Shown here: one piece after another, positions 1 through 9,001 of the stretch
Position numbering within the stretch: position 1 is the first letter of the stretch
Layout of the letters: each line of letters begins with the position of its first letter
Assembly (NCBI GenBank): GCA_016256075.1
Contig: SDVU01000297.1
Span: 1-15,616 of the forward strand
Direction: 5' to 3'
Length of the DNA stretch: 15,616 nucleotides
From: Dictyocoela muelleri
Lineage: Eukaryota > Microsporidia
Program-made: the position numbers and the translations under genes
The notes under the pieces: model-generated
Told to the model about the DNA's origin: nothing
The model's input: the letters and a program-made list of their open reading frames with translations, nothing else
Databases searched by the model: none

Positions 1-257
1 CAGGAAGATTTCAGTTATTTATTTGTTGAACTTTTGAAAATCATTTTTAATTAAAAATAATTTTTATATTATTTTTTAACCTTTAATTTTAATCCTAGGA
101 ATTTTATTTTTTATTTAATTATTTCAAGGTAGCAACCTAGGGTTTAGTCCGTAAAAGTTACAAGCCCATAAGCGCCTACAGGTTTAAATATAACGTTATG
201 ATAAAATACTGAACAATGACGTGGAAACTCATATTCACGAAATATTAAGTTATATAA
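1..257. other. AT-rich leader, no gene seen
   Basis: I see no gene here. A small A/T palindrome lies near 43-60. A patch of mixed composition (about 128-175) stands out from the surrounding A/T and lies some 80-130 bases upstream of the decayed gene that begins at 258, so it could hold remains of its promoter. No specific motif is recognised. Confidence 0.4.
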
Positions 258-1327
258 ATGACCGAAAAGGAAATATATGAAGAAAATAAATTTTCGGAAG
301 ATGAGTTTTTAGAATACGAATATTCAGGATGTGATTCTTATAAAGTGAGGAATCGGGCAATGAAATTACGATAAAAATAGAATATATTAAGAGAAATATC
401 GATAATGATAATAATGATCATGATTATTTAATAGCAGTAATAGTAAACCTAAAAAAATTCAAATAATAATAATAACTCTGATAAAAAGAACAGTAAAAAA
501 AAATAGAAGAAATAATGATGATTTTAATGATAATAATAAGGATGATAATAATGGAGATGATAAAACTAAAAAGACAGAAACTCGAGGAAAAAAAACAAAA
601 GTGAAAAAATGTTTAAAAATCATTCTGGAATTTTTATCTAAAGATTTACAGATTAAATATGATAAACAAAATTTAATCCGAAGAGTTGGTAGCTTATTGA
701 ATCATATTGATAGCTTCATGAGCCATGATATGACATTTCTGATATTTTTATGCTTATAAACAGATTTATTCTTATTTCTGAGGTAAAAATAGAAAATTAA
801 ATTGATTATGTCGATATTGCTGAATATGTTTTCGCATTTATTGAAAATAATTATTTGCGCGACTTTTTTGATGATAGACTTGAGTGCACAAATAAAAAGA
901 AAAATTTCAGAAACTTTTTAAACGACGAAAGAATGCTCGAAGAATATGAAATACCTTTTCTGATATAGAAATCCAATACGCTGAATATATTTCTGATAAA
1001 AATTTTCCAATATATTTTCCCGAGAAGATATTCCTTTATATATCATTATTACAAACACCGAATATTCAGATATAAAGAAATAGGAGTTTATGAATATCTT
1101 GAAATGGCAAATCAATATGTTTTTACGCAATTAGTACATTTTCTTCCAATAATGATATAAAAGATCTTTTAGAAAGCGAAGTAATTTGTAAAGAAAGCCC
1201 CTTAGGGCACATTATTTCAATTAAAATAAAATTTCCAAATATACTGGAGAAAATAGAATTTACTTTTAATGATCAGCTCAACGAAAACTCGCGTCCTATC
1301 ATACTTTTTATAAATCTTGACAAATAA
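258..1327 (+). pseudogene. Decayed host-type protein gene, family unknown
   Basis: Coding-like sequence runs across all three plus frames and is broken by several frameshifts and stops. An ATG at 258 opens a 38-codon acidic stretch (MTEKEIYEENKFSEDEF...) that stops at 374. A second frame is open from 424 to 759: an Asn/Asp/Lys-rich linker, then a more ordinary segment (KKCLKIILEFLSKDLQIKYD, then LIRRVGSLLNHIDSF). A third frame runs from about 741 to 968 with one stop near 798 and includes YVDIAEYVFAFIENNYLRDF and NFLNDERMLEEYEI. It continues after another shift as SDIEIQYAEYISDKNFPIYF, and the last piece ends at the TAA at 1325-1327. The segments are collinear, codon-like and compositionally balanced, which random A/T DNA would not give. 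The original protein was probably about 340-360 residues. I recognise no family or catalytic motif. It is likely a dead member of a lineage-specific gene family. Confidence 0.6.
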
Positions 1328-1656
1328 TAACAAAAAATTGCGTCTTTCTTTGAAGTAAATCATGAAAAAACGAAAAAGGATAAAATTGATATTAGAGTTT
1401 TAATTTAATAAAATATGAAATTTCTTGCAGTAAAATAAAAAAAAATTCAATCTACGTAAATATTGATTATCATGTCAATATATCAAACAAAAAGGTTTTA
1501 TTAAATAAACTAATTTTATTAGGGTTCTTATGTAATTATATATCGTTAATTATGATTTTGATCGCATTTAAATAGTGCTTTTTATTTTTTAAATAAAAAA
1601 GGAATCATTGATAAATTTGTAGAATTTATTTAAAAATTTTATTGACTTTATACTTA
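1328..1656. other. AT-rich spacer, no gene seen
   Basis: This separates the decayed gene from the Tc1-like transposon. It contains an A/T hairpin-capable stretch near 1579-1602 (CTTTTTATTTTTTAAATAAA) but no coding signal that I can support. Confidence 0.4.
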
Positions 1657-1793
1657 CAGGGTTTTGCAATTGAATTGCAACATTTTGCAATCAATCTGCA
1701 ACACCATAAGGGTCAAAAAAAATTTGAATTTTTTGCAAATAAATTGCAACATTTTGCAATCAATCTGCAACATATTGCAATTGAATTGCAACA
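1657..1793. repeat. Left terminal repeat of the transposon, five 21-bp units
   Basis: Units lie at 1662-1682, 1683-1703, 1731-1751, 1752-1772 and 1773-1793, with a degenerate sixth running on. The first two match the right terminus almost exactly. The last three repeat the same a-b-a order after a 27-bp interruption. This is direct evidence that the terminus can expand by duplication. Confidence 0.85.
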
Positions 1794-1867
1794 TTTTACA
1801 ATATTGAGTCATCTAAATTAAAAAAAACAAAATTAAAATATAATAATAAAAGGATAATCAGTTTTTA

Positions 1868-2874
1868 TTAACCATCCATTATTTCTTCTTTATTCAAGCA
1901 TCTTGGCAAAAATTTTAACATATGATTATAATAATTATAGCAATTAATATTCGAAATTTCTGTCAATGCGCTATGAATTTTATTTATTAAATCATTTTCA
2001 GTTTGACATCCTGCTGCGCGTACTTTATTTTTCCACTGTGAAAATAAATTCTCAATTGGGTGAAGAAAGGGTGAATAAGGAGGCAAGAAGAGTATTCTAT
2101 GATTTGAATTTTGAACTAAATTTTTATATCATCTACTTTATGAAAACTCACATTATCCATAATTAATACAGCATTATTTATTTCTTTTTCATTTAAAACA
2201 TCAATAATCTCATTCAAAAATTGGATAAACTTTTATGTATTAAAATCAGAAAGTTCTATTTTGTGATGTAATACTCCGGATTTCATCATTGCGGCACATA
2301 TGTTTAAGTTTCTAGTTCTAATTTGTGCAACAGGACATACAGCTCTTGAACCAACTTGAGACCTTTCTCTGCCTCTTCTCATCGATAATTGAAACCCTAC
2401 CTCGTCAATAAAAATCAAATTATTTCCATCATTTTCAGATATAATATTTAGAAAACGCTGAACATATTCATATCTCTTATCAATGTTTACTTGTATATTT
2501 CGACGAATAGGAACCAATGTCAATCGTTTAAGTGAATAATAAAAATTACTTATTGATCTATTGATTTTACTTTTATCGACTCGAATATTAAACTGATTTT
2601 TGATTTTATTTTGTATTTCTTTCAAACTTAGAGTTTCATTTTCATTTAAGTATTCTCTGATTGCGTCATTATGAATATCTGTTAGTTTTTGTCTTCTGTT
2701 ACCACCTTTCACGAGTGCTGATATTTCACCAGTTTCTACGAATCGCTTGATGATCCTTGAAACAGTTGATTTGTTTATATCTAATCTCCGAGCTATTTCT
2801 GAAACTTTTATTCCATCGTCATAAAATTTTATTAAAAGTTTTCTTTTTTCTAGACTTGTTTCATTTTTTCGCAT
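1868..2874 (-). pseudogene. Tc1/mariner DD34E transposase, one stop and one frameshift
   Basis: The enzyme would cut and paste the surrounding element at TA sites. The start at 2874 gives MRKNETSLEK and leaves only about 32 bases to the terminal repeat, a very short leader. Residues 12-46 form a helix-turn-helix (EIARRLDINKSTVSRIIKRF), 57-63 a basic linker where relatives have GRPR, and 83-126 a second DNA-binding segment. The first catalytic Asp is D157 in FIDEVGF, followed by the RRGRERSQVGSRAV stretch usual for the family. A TAA at 2233-2235 ends the first 213-residue frame. Reading on in that frame gives VLIMDNVSFH with the second Asp. A one-base loss in the A/T run near 2117-2127 then moves the frame to PPYSPFLHPIENLFSQWK, which holds the final Glu. 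Across that shift the second Asp and the Glu have 34 residues between them. Total length, about 335 codons, is normal for Tc1-type transposases. Confidence 0.9.
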
Positions 2875-2906
2875 GGGGTTAAGGTTTTAATAAAAAAAGA
2901 GTAATT

Positions 2907-2974
2907 TGTTGCAATTCAATGGCAATATGTTGCAGATTGATTGCAAAATGTTGCAATTCAATTGCAAAATCCTG
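2907..2974. repeat. Right terminal inverted repeat, three 21-bp units
   Basis: This is the inverted counterpart of 1657-1703, with units at 2907-2927, 2928-2948 and 2949-2969 and the terminal CCTG at 2971-2974. Only one mismatch in the first 46 bases separates it from the left end. In the family, transposase recognises the inner part of such termini through its paired helix-turn-helix domain; that these units are the binding sites is inference. Confidence 0.85.
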
Positions 2975-2976
2975 TA

Positions 2977-3238
2977 AAAATTTATTGAATGAACTATATT
3001 TTTTATAAAAGCTTCCTTTACCCATTTTTTTCAAAATTTTGCGATTTATAAGAAAAATAATTACCTAAATCTCATAATTTCCTTGTTTTTATTTGTTAAT
3101 GCGGCGAATTGCTTATTTGAGATGTGCATTTCTCACCCACACCTTAAAATTTCTGCAAATAAAAAATTAAAATTTTTTAATTTTTTAAATTTCGTTATTT
3201 TAATTTTAAATAGTAAATTTAATTAAGAAAAATCATGA
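2977..3238. other. AT-rich spacer, no gene seen
   Basis: Flank between the Tc1-like element and the foldback element. It includes an isolated GCGGCGAATTG at about 3101, which resembles half of the GGCGAATTGTCG palindrome found at 9.5 and 10.46 kb. Otherwise it is featureless. Confidence 0.35.
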
Positions 3239-4541
3239 TTAGTACCAGAATACTGCATCGAATTCGGAAACATCGCTAAGAGTTCGTCATAAACTGATTT
3301 TATAATACATATAACAATAAACCGTCTTTTTCATTATATAATATGTCAAATAAAGAATAGTTGTGAAGATAAATTTTTTTCATAAAAAAATCATGAAAAA
3401 AATATTTAGTGCATGTTGGTTAGATGTTGTTTTAAAAAATAACTGTTGTTTTAAAAAAAATATTAAAAAAATAATTAATGGTTTAATCCAGTGTTTCTCA
3501 ACCTTTATTGATTTGTGACTATTTTTCGCCCTCCTTTCAGACCTTTTTTGCAAAATCGCCCCACACTTTCTTTAACCCCTCTCTCAGACTTTTTTAAAAA
3601 TCGTCACCCCATCTATAAAATTTGCGTCAATGTAAATAAAAAAAAAAGAAACAAGGGTAAATTTGTGTAATTTTTTATAATATTTGCATTTCTAAGATAA
3701 AAATTCTGTACAAAGTAACAAAATAATTTACATAATTTCTAAATACGCTTGAAATAAAAATATTATCTAAATTTATTGGTTAATCACATTACTATTTAAT
3801 AGAAGAATTTTTTTCGTTTTAAGTTATAAAAATCAATAGTTATTTAATGTTTTAGATTTTAATTTCTATTTCTTATGGTATTAAATCATTAAATTTAATT
3901 TTTAAAAAAATATTCATAAATTTGTTATTTTAGATGCAAAAAAAATAAAATGTCCAATTGTTTTTATACTTTGGTTTTTTTGTTTTTTGTTTTTTTTTTC
4001 GCCCCCTTAAAAACAATAATCGCTCCCCCCTAGGGGCGATATCGCACAGGTTAAAAAACACTGGTTTAATCGAAATACTAGCAGGAGATAGTTAAAAGGC
4101 TTATACATAGGTAGTCTATATTCCCAAAGGAATTGTGACAGAATATCTTCGTACTGATCCTGTGATATTTCATTCTTTACTCTTACGTTTTTTATTAATG
4201 GATGATAAACTTTGGTAATACTCCATCAAACACCCTCAAAAATTTTTGTATACTTTGACTGGAATAGCATACGTTATTTTACAATAAAATAAAACATTTT
4301 CTCTTCTGATTTTTATTGTGATTTTTGACATATAATGAGTGCGTTCAAAAATTTTTTAAACAACATCTATTTTTTAAAACAGCATCTAAACAACATGCAT
4401 CAAATATTCTCCCTAGGAATCCCCAAATTGATATATGTTATTAGAAAAGACAGTTTTATAAATTATATGAGGGTATTTGTATAATCAATTCCTATGAAAT
4501 CATAACAATGTTTCTCAATTCGTAATATTGTTCTGGTACTA
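3239..4541. mobile_element. Foldback element, about 720 bp, split by a hAT insertion
   Basis: The outer ends are inverted copies. TTAGTACCAGAA at 3239 is answered by TTCTGGTACTAG at 4531. Further in, AAACCGTCTTTT near 3318 is answered by AAAAGACAGTTTTATAA near 4446, and GCATGTTGGTTAGATGTTG (3411) by CAACATCTAAACAACATGC with small changes (4340-4400). The arms run about 235 bases on the left and 200 on the right and are clearly diverged, so this is an old element. A hAT-type element sits in the interior. I could not define a target duplication at the outer ends, so the superfamily is unknown. No transposase was seen. Confidence 0.7.
3489..4063. mobile_element. Non-autonomous hAT-type element, 575 bp
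   Basis: The element begins CAGTGTTTCTCAACC and ends GGTTAAAAAACACTG, short imperfect inverted repeats of the hAT type. It is flanked by a perfect 8-bp duplication, GTTTAATC, at 3481-3488 and 4064-4071, the target length expected of hAT. The subterminal sequences are unusually GC-rich for the window: repeated TCGCCCC-like motifs near 3527-3606 on the left and CGCCCCC / GGGGCGATATCGC near 3999-4045 on the right. No transposase is present, so it would depend on an enzyme from elsewhere. It lies inside the older foldback element at 3239-4541. Confidence 0.88.
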
Positions 4542-4875
4542 GTTCCATTCCTCTTTATTTAAAATAATTTAACTTTTGTGAATATTAATCTGAAAATATA
4601 TATATAAATATCAACATGCAATATATCATACATAATATTATTTTTTACGTAGTCTTACTCTTTTAATATTAATAATTTTATTTTATATATAAAGCAAGGA
4701 AACACGCTTCCATCGATTTTTCGTCCTTATTTGGCAGCGAGTTTGCAAAAACTCGCGTTTAAAAATAAAAATAAATAATGTCACAGTTCGCTAGGATTCC
4801 AGTCTGTAGCGATTTCATACCAATAGGGGTTTCAAAAATTTTTAAATAAATTTTGGTTAGTTTATCAAAATTATT
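4542..4875. other. AT-rich spacer with one small hairpin
   Basis: No gene seen. A perfect stem of eight pairs with a GCAA tetraloop lies at 4737-4756 (GCGAGTTT-GCAA-AAACTCGC). It is GC-richer than its surroundings and could be the core of a small structured RNA or a chance palindrome; I found no tRNA or snRNA pattern around it. Confidence 0.35.
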
Positions 4876-5094
4876 AAATATTAACTAGGGGTTATGCAAA
4901 AAAAATAAATAGTTTATAGAAAAATATTGTATTTGTATTTATTGGTTTTTTAAAAATACATCAAAAGGCTTAAAATATTAGAAATTAATTAATTAACTTT
5001 TGAAACCTTTTAATGTATTTAAAAGACAATAAATACAAATACAATAATTTCCTAAAAACTATGCAATTTTTTGCATAACCCCTAGTTAATATTT
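4876..5094. mobile_element. Hairpin MITE, about 219 bp
   Basis: AAATATTAACTAGGGGTTAT at 4876 is repeated inverted at 5074-5094, and the arms continue almost to the centre near 4988 (TTGTATTTGTATTTATTG on the left answers CAATAAATACAAATACAA on the right). The whole element can fold as one hairpin with scattered mismatches. The edge reads TTAA next to CTAGGGG on both sides, so the target duplication could be TTAA (piggyBac-like) or TA (Tc1/mariner-like); sequence alone does not decide. No coding capacity. Confidence 0.75.
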
Positions 5095-5560
5095 GTCTAA
5101 CGCCAAAGCAACACCATCTTCAGATCAGCAATCACTTATTTTAATAAATTATATTTATATCATGACATACAAAAAAGCATTACTCTTAATTGTGTCTAAA
5201 ATTTCTAGTGGTATGGTACAAAAATTTCTTTTATACTTTTTGGTAGGGGGTTTTTCCATTTTTAGGAGATTATCAAAAAAACAATTATGTGAGGGAAAGG
5301 GAAGGAGCAAAAAATTAAAATATTAGCAACTTAAATATTTTAAATATTTTGAATTTCAAGACTAAGAAATTAATATGTTTTATTTAAAAAAAATTTTTTT
5401 ATTTATATTTTAGTGACTTTTAAACCCCCTTTTCTTTTAAAAAGAGAATAAACGACAATTAAATAACTTATTTAATGAATTTAAAAACATTTTTTAAATT
5501 TTGGATTTTTTTTTTGAAATTTATTTAGTTTTAATATATATCAAAAAAACTGCTGATTGT
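5095..5560. other. AT-rich spacer, no gene supported
   Basis: An open frame crosses 5093-5326 but begins inside the MITE edge without an ATG and has no recognisable domain, so I do not call it. The rest is A/T runs, including a T/A palindromic stretch near 5376-5410. Confidence 0.35.
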
Positions 5561-5643
5561 CAGAAAGTGGCGAAAAGGTAGACTACATTGGGCTCATTTT
5601 AGAAAGAAGACATGTAGGTTGGAGTTATTTGGTGCGGGGGTTA

Positions 5644-5755
5644 TTAGAGGTGGGTGTTGAATTGTGGAGGGCGTTGAATTAGAGTGGGTGTTGAATTCAG
5701 GTGGGTGCTGATCAGCGGTGGGTGTCAATATGAGGTGTGTGTCGATCTAGGGTTT
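5644..5755 (+). repeat. G-rich 17-bp degenerate tandem repeat, about six copies
   Basis: The unit is approximately TTAGAGTGGGTGTTGAA, repeated with variation (GTGGAGGGCGTTGAA, TCAGGTGGGTGCTGAT, AGCGGTGGGTGTCAAT, TGAGGTGTGTGTCGAT). It is the only strongly G-skewed block in the window; the plus strand is nearly free of C here. The period of 17 does not keep a reading frame. It looks like a decayed minisatellite. G-rich strand structure is possible but the G runs are short. Confidence 0.7.
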
Positions 5756-5867
5756 GGCATTTTATATAATTTTGATAAAATAACCGTAATTTATTTATAA
5801 ATTTTTAAGACCCATATTAATGGATTCGCTACGGACTGAAACAACTACTAAATAATAATGTATATAA

Positions 5868-6201
5868 TAATTTGGTACTGAGTCTCTTACAGTACCCGAA
5901 ATTATTGCCAAAAATAAATATAAAAAAGATTAAAAAATATGTTTTAGATAAGAGTTCGAGGTGTATTTAGCAGAGAAAAACTTTTAATAATTTTTTTGTT
6001 ACTAAAATAGTAATATACACATAAAAAATCTTCGGTTTTTTATCGTGTATATTACACTTTTAAGAACGAAAAAATTGTTAAGAGGTCATTTCTGTTAATA
6101 AAACCTCGAACTCTTATCTAAAACATATTTTTTAATCTTTTTTATATTTATTTTTGGCAATAATTTCGGGTACTATAAGGGGCCTGGTACCAAATTTATT
6201 A
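5868..6201. mobile_element. Long-hairpin MITE, about 330 bp
   Basis: Two arms of about 160 bases face each other around a loop near 6032 (AAAAAATC TTCG GTTTTTTA). The inner arms match very well: AGTACCCGAAATTATTGCCA at 5891 is the complement of the stretch ending at 6174, and GAGTTCGAGG near 5951 pairs with CCTCGAACTC near 6104. TA lies just outside the AGTACCCG core on both sides (5888-5889 and 6176-6177), with CAGTACCCG at one end, as in Tc1/mariner MITEs. A weaker inverted match (TTTGGTAC) continues about 20 bases further out, so the true ends are either 5890-6175 or the outer pair. No coding capacity. Confidence 0.8.
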
Positions 6202-6203
6202 TT

Positions 6204-7557
6204 AGTGTAGTGTCAAATTATGCTCTCTATTATTTGATATGTCCAAAATACCTTTTTGATAACAAAATTTATTATGTCAGAAAATTATCGAAAATTATAC
6301 CCATTTTTTTCATTATATTTTCATATTTCACAACCTTTTCATCATTTAAAATCACATTTTTACATTTTAATTTTTTTTATCATCTATCATGGCAAAAAAA
6401 ACTTTCAAAATACTTGACGAAACATAAAAAAATATTATTTATTAGTCAACGAGTCGACATCCTTCGAATTTTAACAAAGGAGAAGGAAGTCATTAAAGAA
6501 AGAAAGAGTCATTAAAGAAAAAAGCGAAAACTTAAAAATTAAAAAAACACTCTATATTTATGTAAAAAGGAGTAGCGAAAAGAGTATTTTTATGATTATG
6601 AATTGAAAAACATGATATTATAAATTCAAAATAATGATAATGTTAGAATAAGAGCAATATATGAAAGAATAAGATGCTATTTTTTAGTATAACAATGAAA
6701 ATGATATGATTGATTCTAAATAGTTGCGAAAATTTATTAGTGAAAGATCGCTTATAAATAATATACTATAAACCTAAGGGACTTTTTGTTTTCAAGAGAA
6801 AAATTATTTTCGAATCTATCAATATTATATTATACAGTGAACATAATAATATTTATAAGTATATATGCATATATTGATTCTTTTAAGAAGTCGGGTATGT
6901 TTATAAATTAAATAAAAATGGCGACTCATTTATAAAAATATTGTTTAAAACATTCTTTTAGAAGATTTGTTGATATAATTTTATAGTTATCATAGCACAG
7001 AATTTACAATTTGGAAATTTATTGTGATATTTAGAAATTTTAATGTCAAATCTGTTCATGGGCTTCGTTATCAAATTCAAACACAATGGCAATTTAAGGG
7101 TATAACTGAAGTATAAAAGAAGACTTATGAAATGTATGCTTATGGAGAAATTTAACTAGTAAAAACGGCTCGATAATGTGGGTTTTCACTGTTATAATTT
7201 AAATCCTATGCCAATCGTTGTAAATCATTCTTTTTATGCTGAGGTTTTGACATTAATAATTAATCTGGATATTATATAATTATAAAAACGATAAAAAATA
7301 TGCGAGGTTAAGATTAATGTAATATTTTGAATGTTATAGTGTGAATATAATCTCGGCAATTTTATTATAGTTTTAGTTTATATGTTTCTGTTGCAAGACC
7401 TTATACACTACATAATAACAGAAGAGGGTATGTGTTTGAATCACTATACTATCACATCAATTTTTTAGTTATTTATGTTGAGAAAATAATATTAAATTTC
7501 AAGATATGGCTGTCCGATTTTTCGGCCGGAGCCCAAAGATCGGAAAACTTTAAAATT
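6204..7557. other. 1.35 kb AT-rich stretch, no supportable gene
   Basis: Short open frames occur (6210-6515 and 7432-7647 on the plus strand), but both need a GTG start, are made of A/T-biased residues (K, I, F, N, Y) and show no domain. Between 6580 and 7260 short peptide-like stretches appear in changing plus frames (for example YNNENDMIDSK), which could be remains of a very old gene; I cannot separate this from chance. At 7545-7585 a 14-bp motif TTAAAATTTCAGCC is repeated in tandem. Confidence 0.35.
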
Positions 7558-7629
7558 TCAGCCTTAAAATTTCAGCCTTACAATTTCTTTTTAATTTTTA
7601 AAAAACAATTAAAATTAAATGAGACAAGA

Positions 7630-7970
7630 GTAAATATAATGGTGTAGGGAAAATTATAAGGGCTGTGGTAGAAAATGGTAACGATTATTAACAGATGAAA
7701 AGATAAAATTATAAGGATGTAAACAAAAATTACGACGATAATTAAAAATAAGAGAGTGAATTAAAATATAATAGGGGATTTAAAATTATAATAGTAGAGG
7801 ATAAAAATAAAAAACTGGTTTTAACTCTTGTAATTTTTCAGAAATCTTTTAGTTACTTCCCCTACTTTTACAATATCTCCACTCTTGTAATTTTCCATCG
7901 ACTTTATAATTTCTCGCCTCAAAATTCACCTCTGTTGTGCAATATAAGACCCCCTTGCAGATTAATACCC
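7630..7970. repeat. Degenerate inverted array of 19-21-bp units
   Basis: From about 7641 to 7810 the plus strand carries repeated versions of GGAAAATTATAAGGG. After a centre near 7815 (AAAACTGGTTTT) the complement appears repeatedly to about 7955: CTTGTAATTTTTC, CTTTTACAATATCTCC, CTTGTAATTTTCC, CTTTATAATTTCTCG. The spacing is about 19-21 bases on both sides. The organisation and the AATTATA core are those of the foldback elements at 8.7-15.1 kb, but the copies are much more diverged, so this looks like an older relative. I could not find its terminal CAGGG or a TA duplication. Confidence 0.5.
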
Positions 7971-8165
7971 AACAAAATAAATTTATTTCGATATACTTTA
8001 AAAAAAATCATTTTTTTTAATTTGAAAATTCATTAATACCCTCAGTACACATTGTTACCCCTTTAAATTGATATAAAATTATATATCAAATCATATTAAA
8101 AAATTATAAATGCAAGTCACATGCGATAACTACCCCCCCCATCTTCTTGTTTTCTTAAACGAATA
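7971..8165. other. AT-rich spacer
   Basis: No gene or repeat structure recognised beyond A/T runs and a C8 run near 8132-8139. Confidence 0.3.
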
Positions 8166-8310
8166 AAATACTGAAAATTAAATATAAAATAATAAATTAA
8201 TAAATATAAAAAATAATAAAAATAATAAATATAAAAAATAATAAATATAAAAATAATAATCAAATAATGAAATTAAAAAAAATTGAAAAAATAAAATAAA
8301 ATAAGAAAAT
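8166..8310. repeat. Low-complexity AAT/AAATAT tract
   Basis: Almost pure A and T, dominated by imperfect repeats of AATAAATATAAA and AATAATAAA. Simple-sequence DNA without coding capacity. Confidence 0.8.
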
Positions 8311-8712
8311 AACTAACAATGGGATACATCCTTGATTTTTTATGTAAAAAAATTAATACTGTTTGTTGAATATGATGTTTTAAGTCCCAAAGGGGGGCTG
8401 TTTATTTGTTGTTCTAAAACTGTTATTATTGGTCCAGAATATTGTTTCAGATTATGAAACTCGCATTAATTGGTACCTAGTAAATAAGGTGATAAATGGG
8501 TCGATGTGTGAGATTCTTATAGGTTCATGGTGTTTCAGAAATAAATATATAAACATATCGAAATTAAATAAATATGCATTCCAAGAAACCATTTTCTCTA
8601 TCTAACCGATCTTCTTATAAAAACAACCTATGTGTACTAAAAAAAACCACCAAGAACCATATATGTGTACGCGAATAATTTAAAAATATTTTATGACGCT
8701 TGTGTGAAAATA
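8311..8712. other. Spacer before the nested elements, no gene seen
   Basis: Base composition is more balanced than in the tracts to the left, but no frame stays open on either strand and I recognise no protein. A GGGGGGC run lies near 8391. Confidence 0.35.
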
Positions 8713-8742
8713 TAAGTATATAGTTCCTTTTATTATTATATT

Positions 8743-8999
8743 CACCTTGTCGCATTATTATAGTCCTCTCGTAGCATTATTATAGTCCTCTCGTAGCATT
8801 ATTATAGTACATTCGTAGCATTATTATTGTCCTCTCGGTGCATTGTTATAGTCTTTTCGTTGCATTATTATAATCCTCTCGTTGCATTATTATAGTCCTC
8901 TCGTTGCATTATTATAGTCCTTTCGTAGTATTATTATAGGTTCCACTTTGCATTATTATAGTCCTTTCGCCGTATATTATAGGTTCCTCGTTGCATATT
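8743..8999. repeat. Left array of element C, part 1, about 11 units of 22 bp
   Basis: Tandem copies of TAGCATTATTATAGTCCTCT plus CG, with first bases varying between TAG, TTG and GTG. Most copies hold the 22-bp spacing exactly. The array is cut at 9000-9001 by element A, whose TA duplication falls in the ATTATAG core of a unit. Confidence 0.9.
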
Positions 9000-9001
9000 T
9001 A

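Larger units (their letters stand above)
1657..2974 (-). mobile_element. Tc1/mariner-type (IS630 superfamily) DNA transposon, 1318 bp
   Basis: The element begins CAGGGTTTTGCAATTG and ends, read from the other strand, CAGGATTTTGCAATTG. It is flanked by TA at 1655-1656 and 2975-2976, the expected Tc1/mariner target duplication. Its termini are made of 21-bp units: three at the right end (2907-2969) and five at the left (1662-1703 and 1731-1793). The units alternate between a near-palindromic type containing TTGCAATTGAATTGCAA and a variant containing TTGCAATCAATCTGCAA. The left array is interrupted by 27 bp of unrelated sequence (1704-1730), as if part of the terminus had been duplicated. One minus-strand transposase gene fills the interior. 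Near-identical ends and only two lesions in the gene suggest a fairly recent copy, now unable to make its own enzyme. Confidence 0.9.

Noticed and set aside
918-1130. Minus-strand open frame of 70 residues
   Set aside because: It is antisense to the plus-strand decayed gene, whose translation there is much more protein-like.
1966-2166. Plus-strand open frame of 66 residues
   Set aside because: Antisense shadow of the C-terminal part of the Tc1-type transposase.
5093-5326. 77-residue open frame
   Set aside because: No ATG at its start, begins inside the MITE terminal repeat, and shows no family resemblance.
6210-6515. 101-residue open frame
   Set aside because: It needs a GTG start, begins next to a MITE, is made of A/T-biased residues and has no recognisable domain.
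6780-7260. Possible remains of an ISXO2/Merlin-type transposase (VNHS-like motif)
   Set aside because: Only a few residues match, with no ordered motifs, inverted ends or target duplication.
7432-7647. 71-residue open frame
   Set aside because: GTG start, no domain, and it runs over a 14-bp tandem repeat and the edge of a degenerate array.
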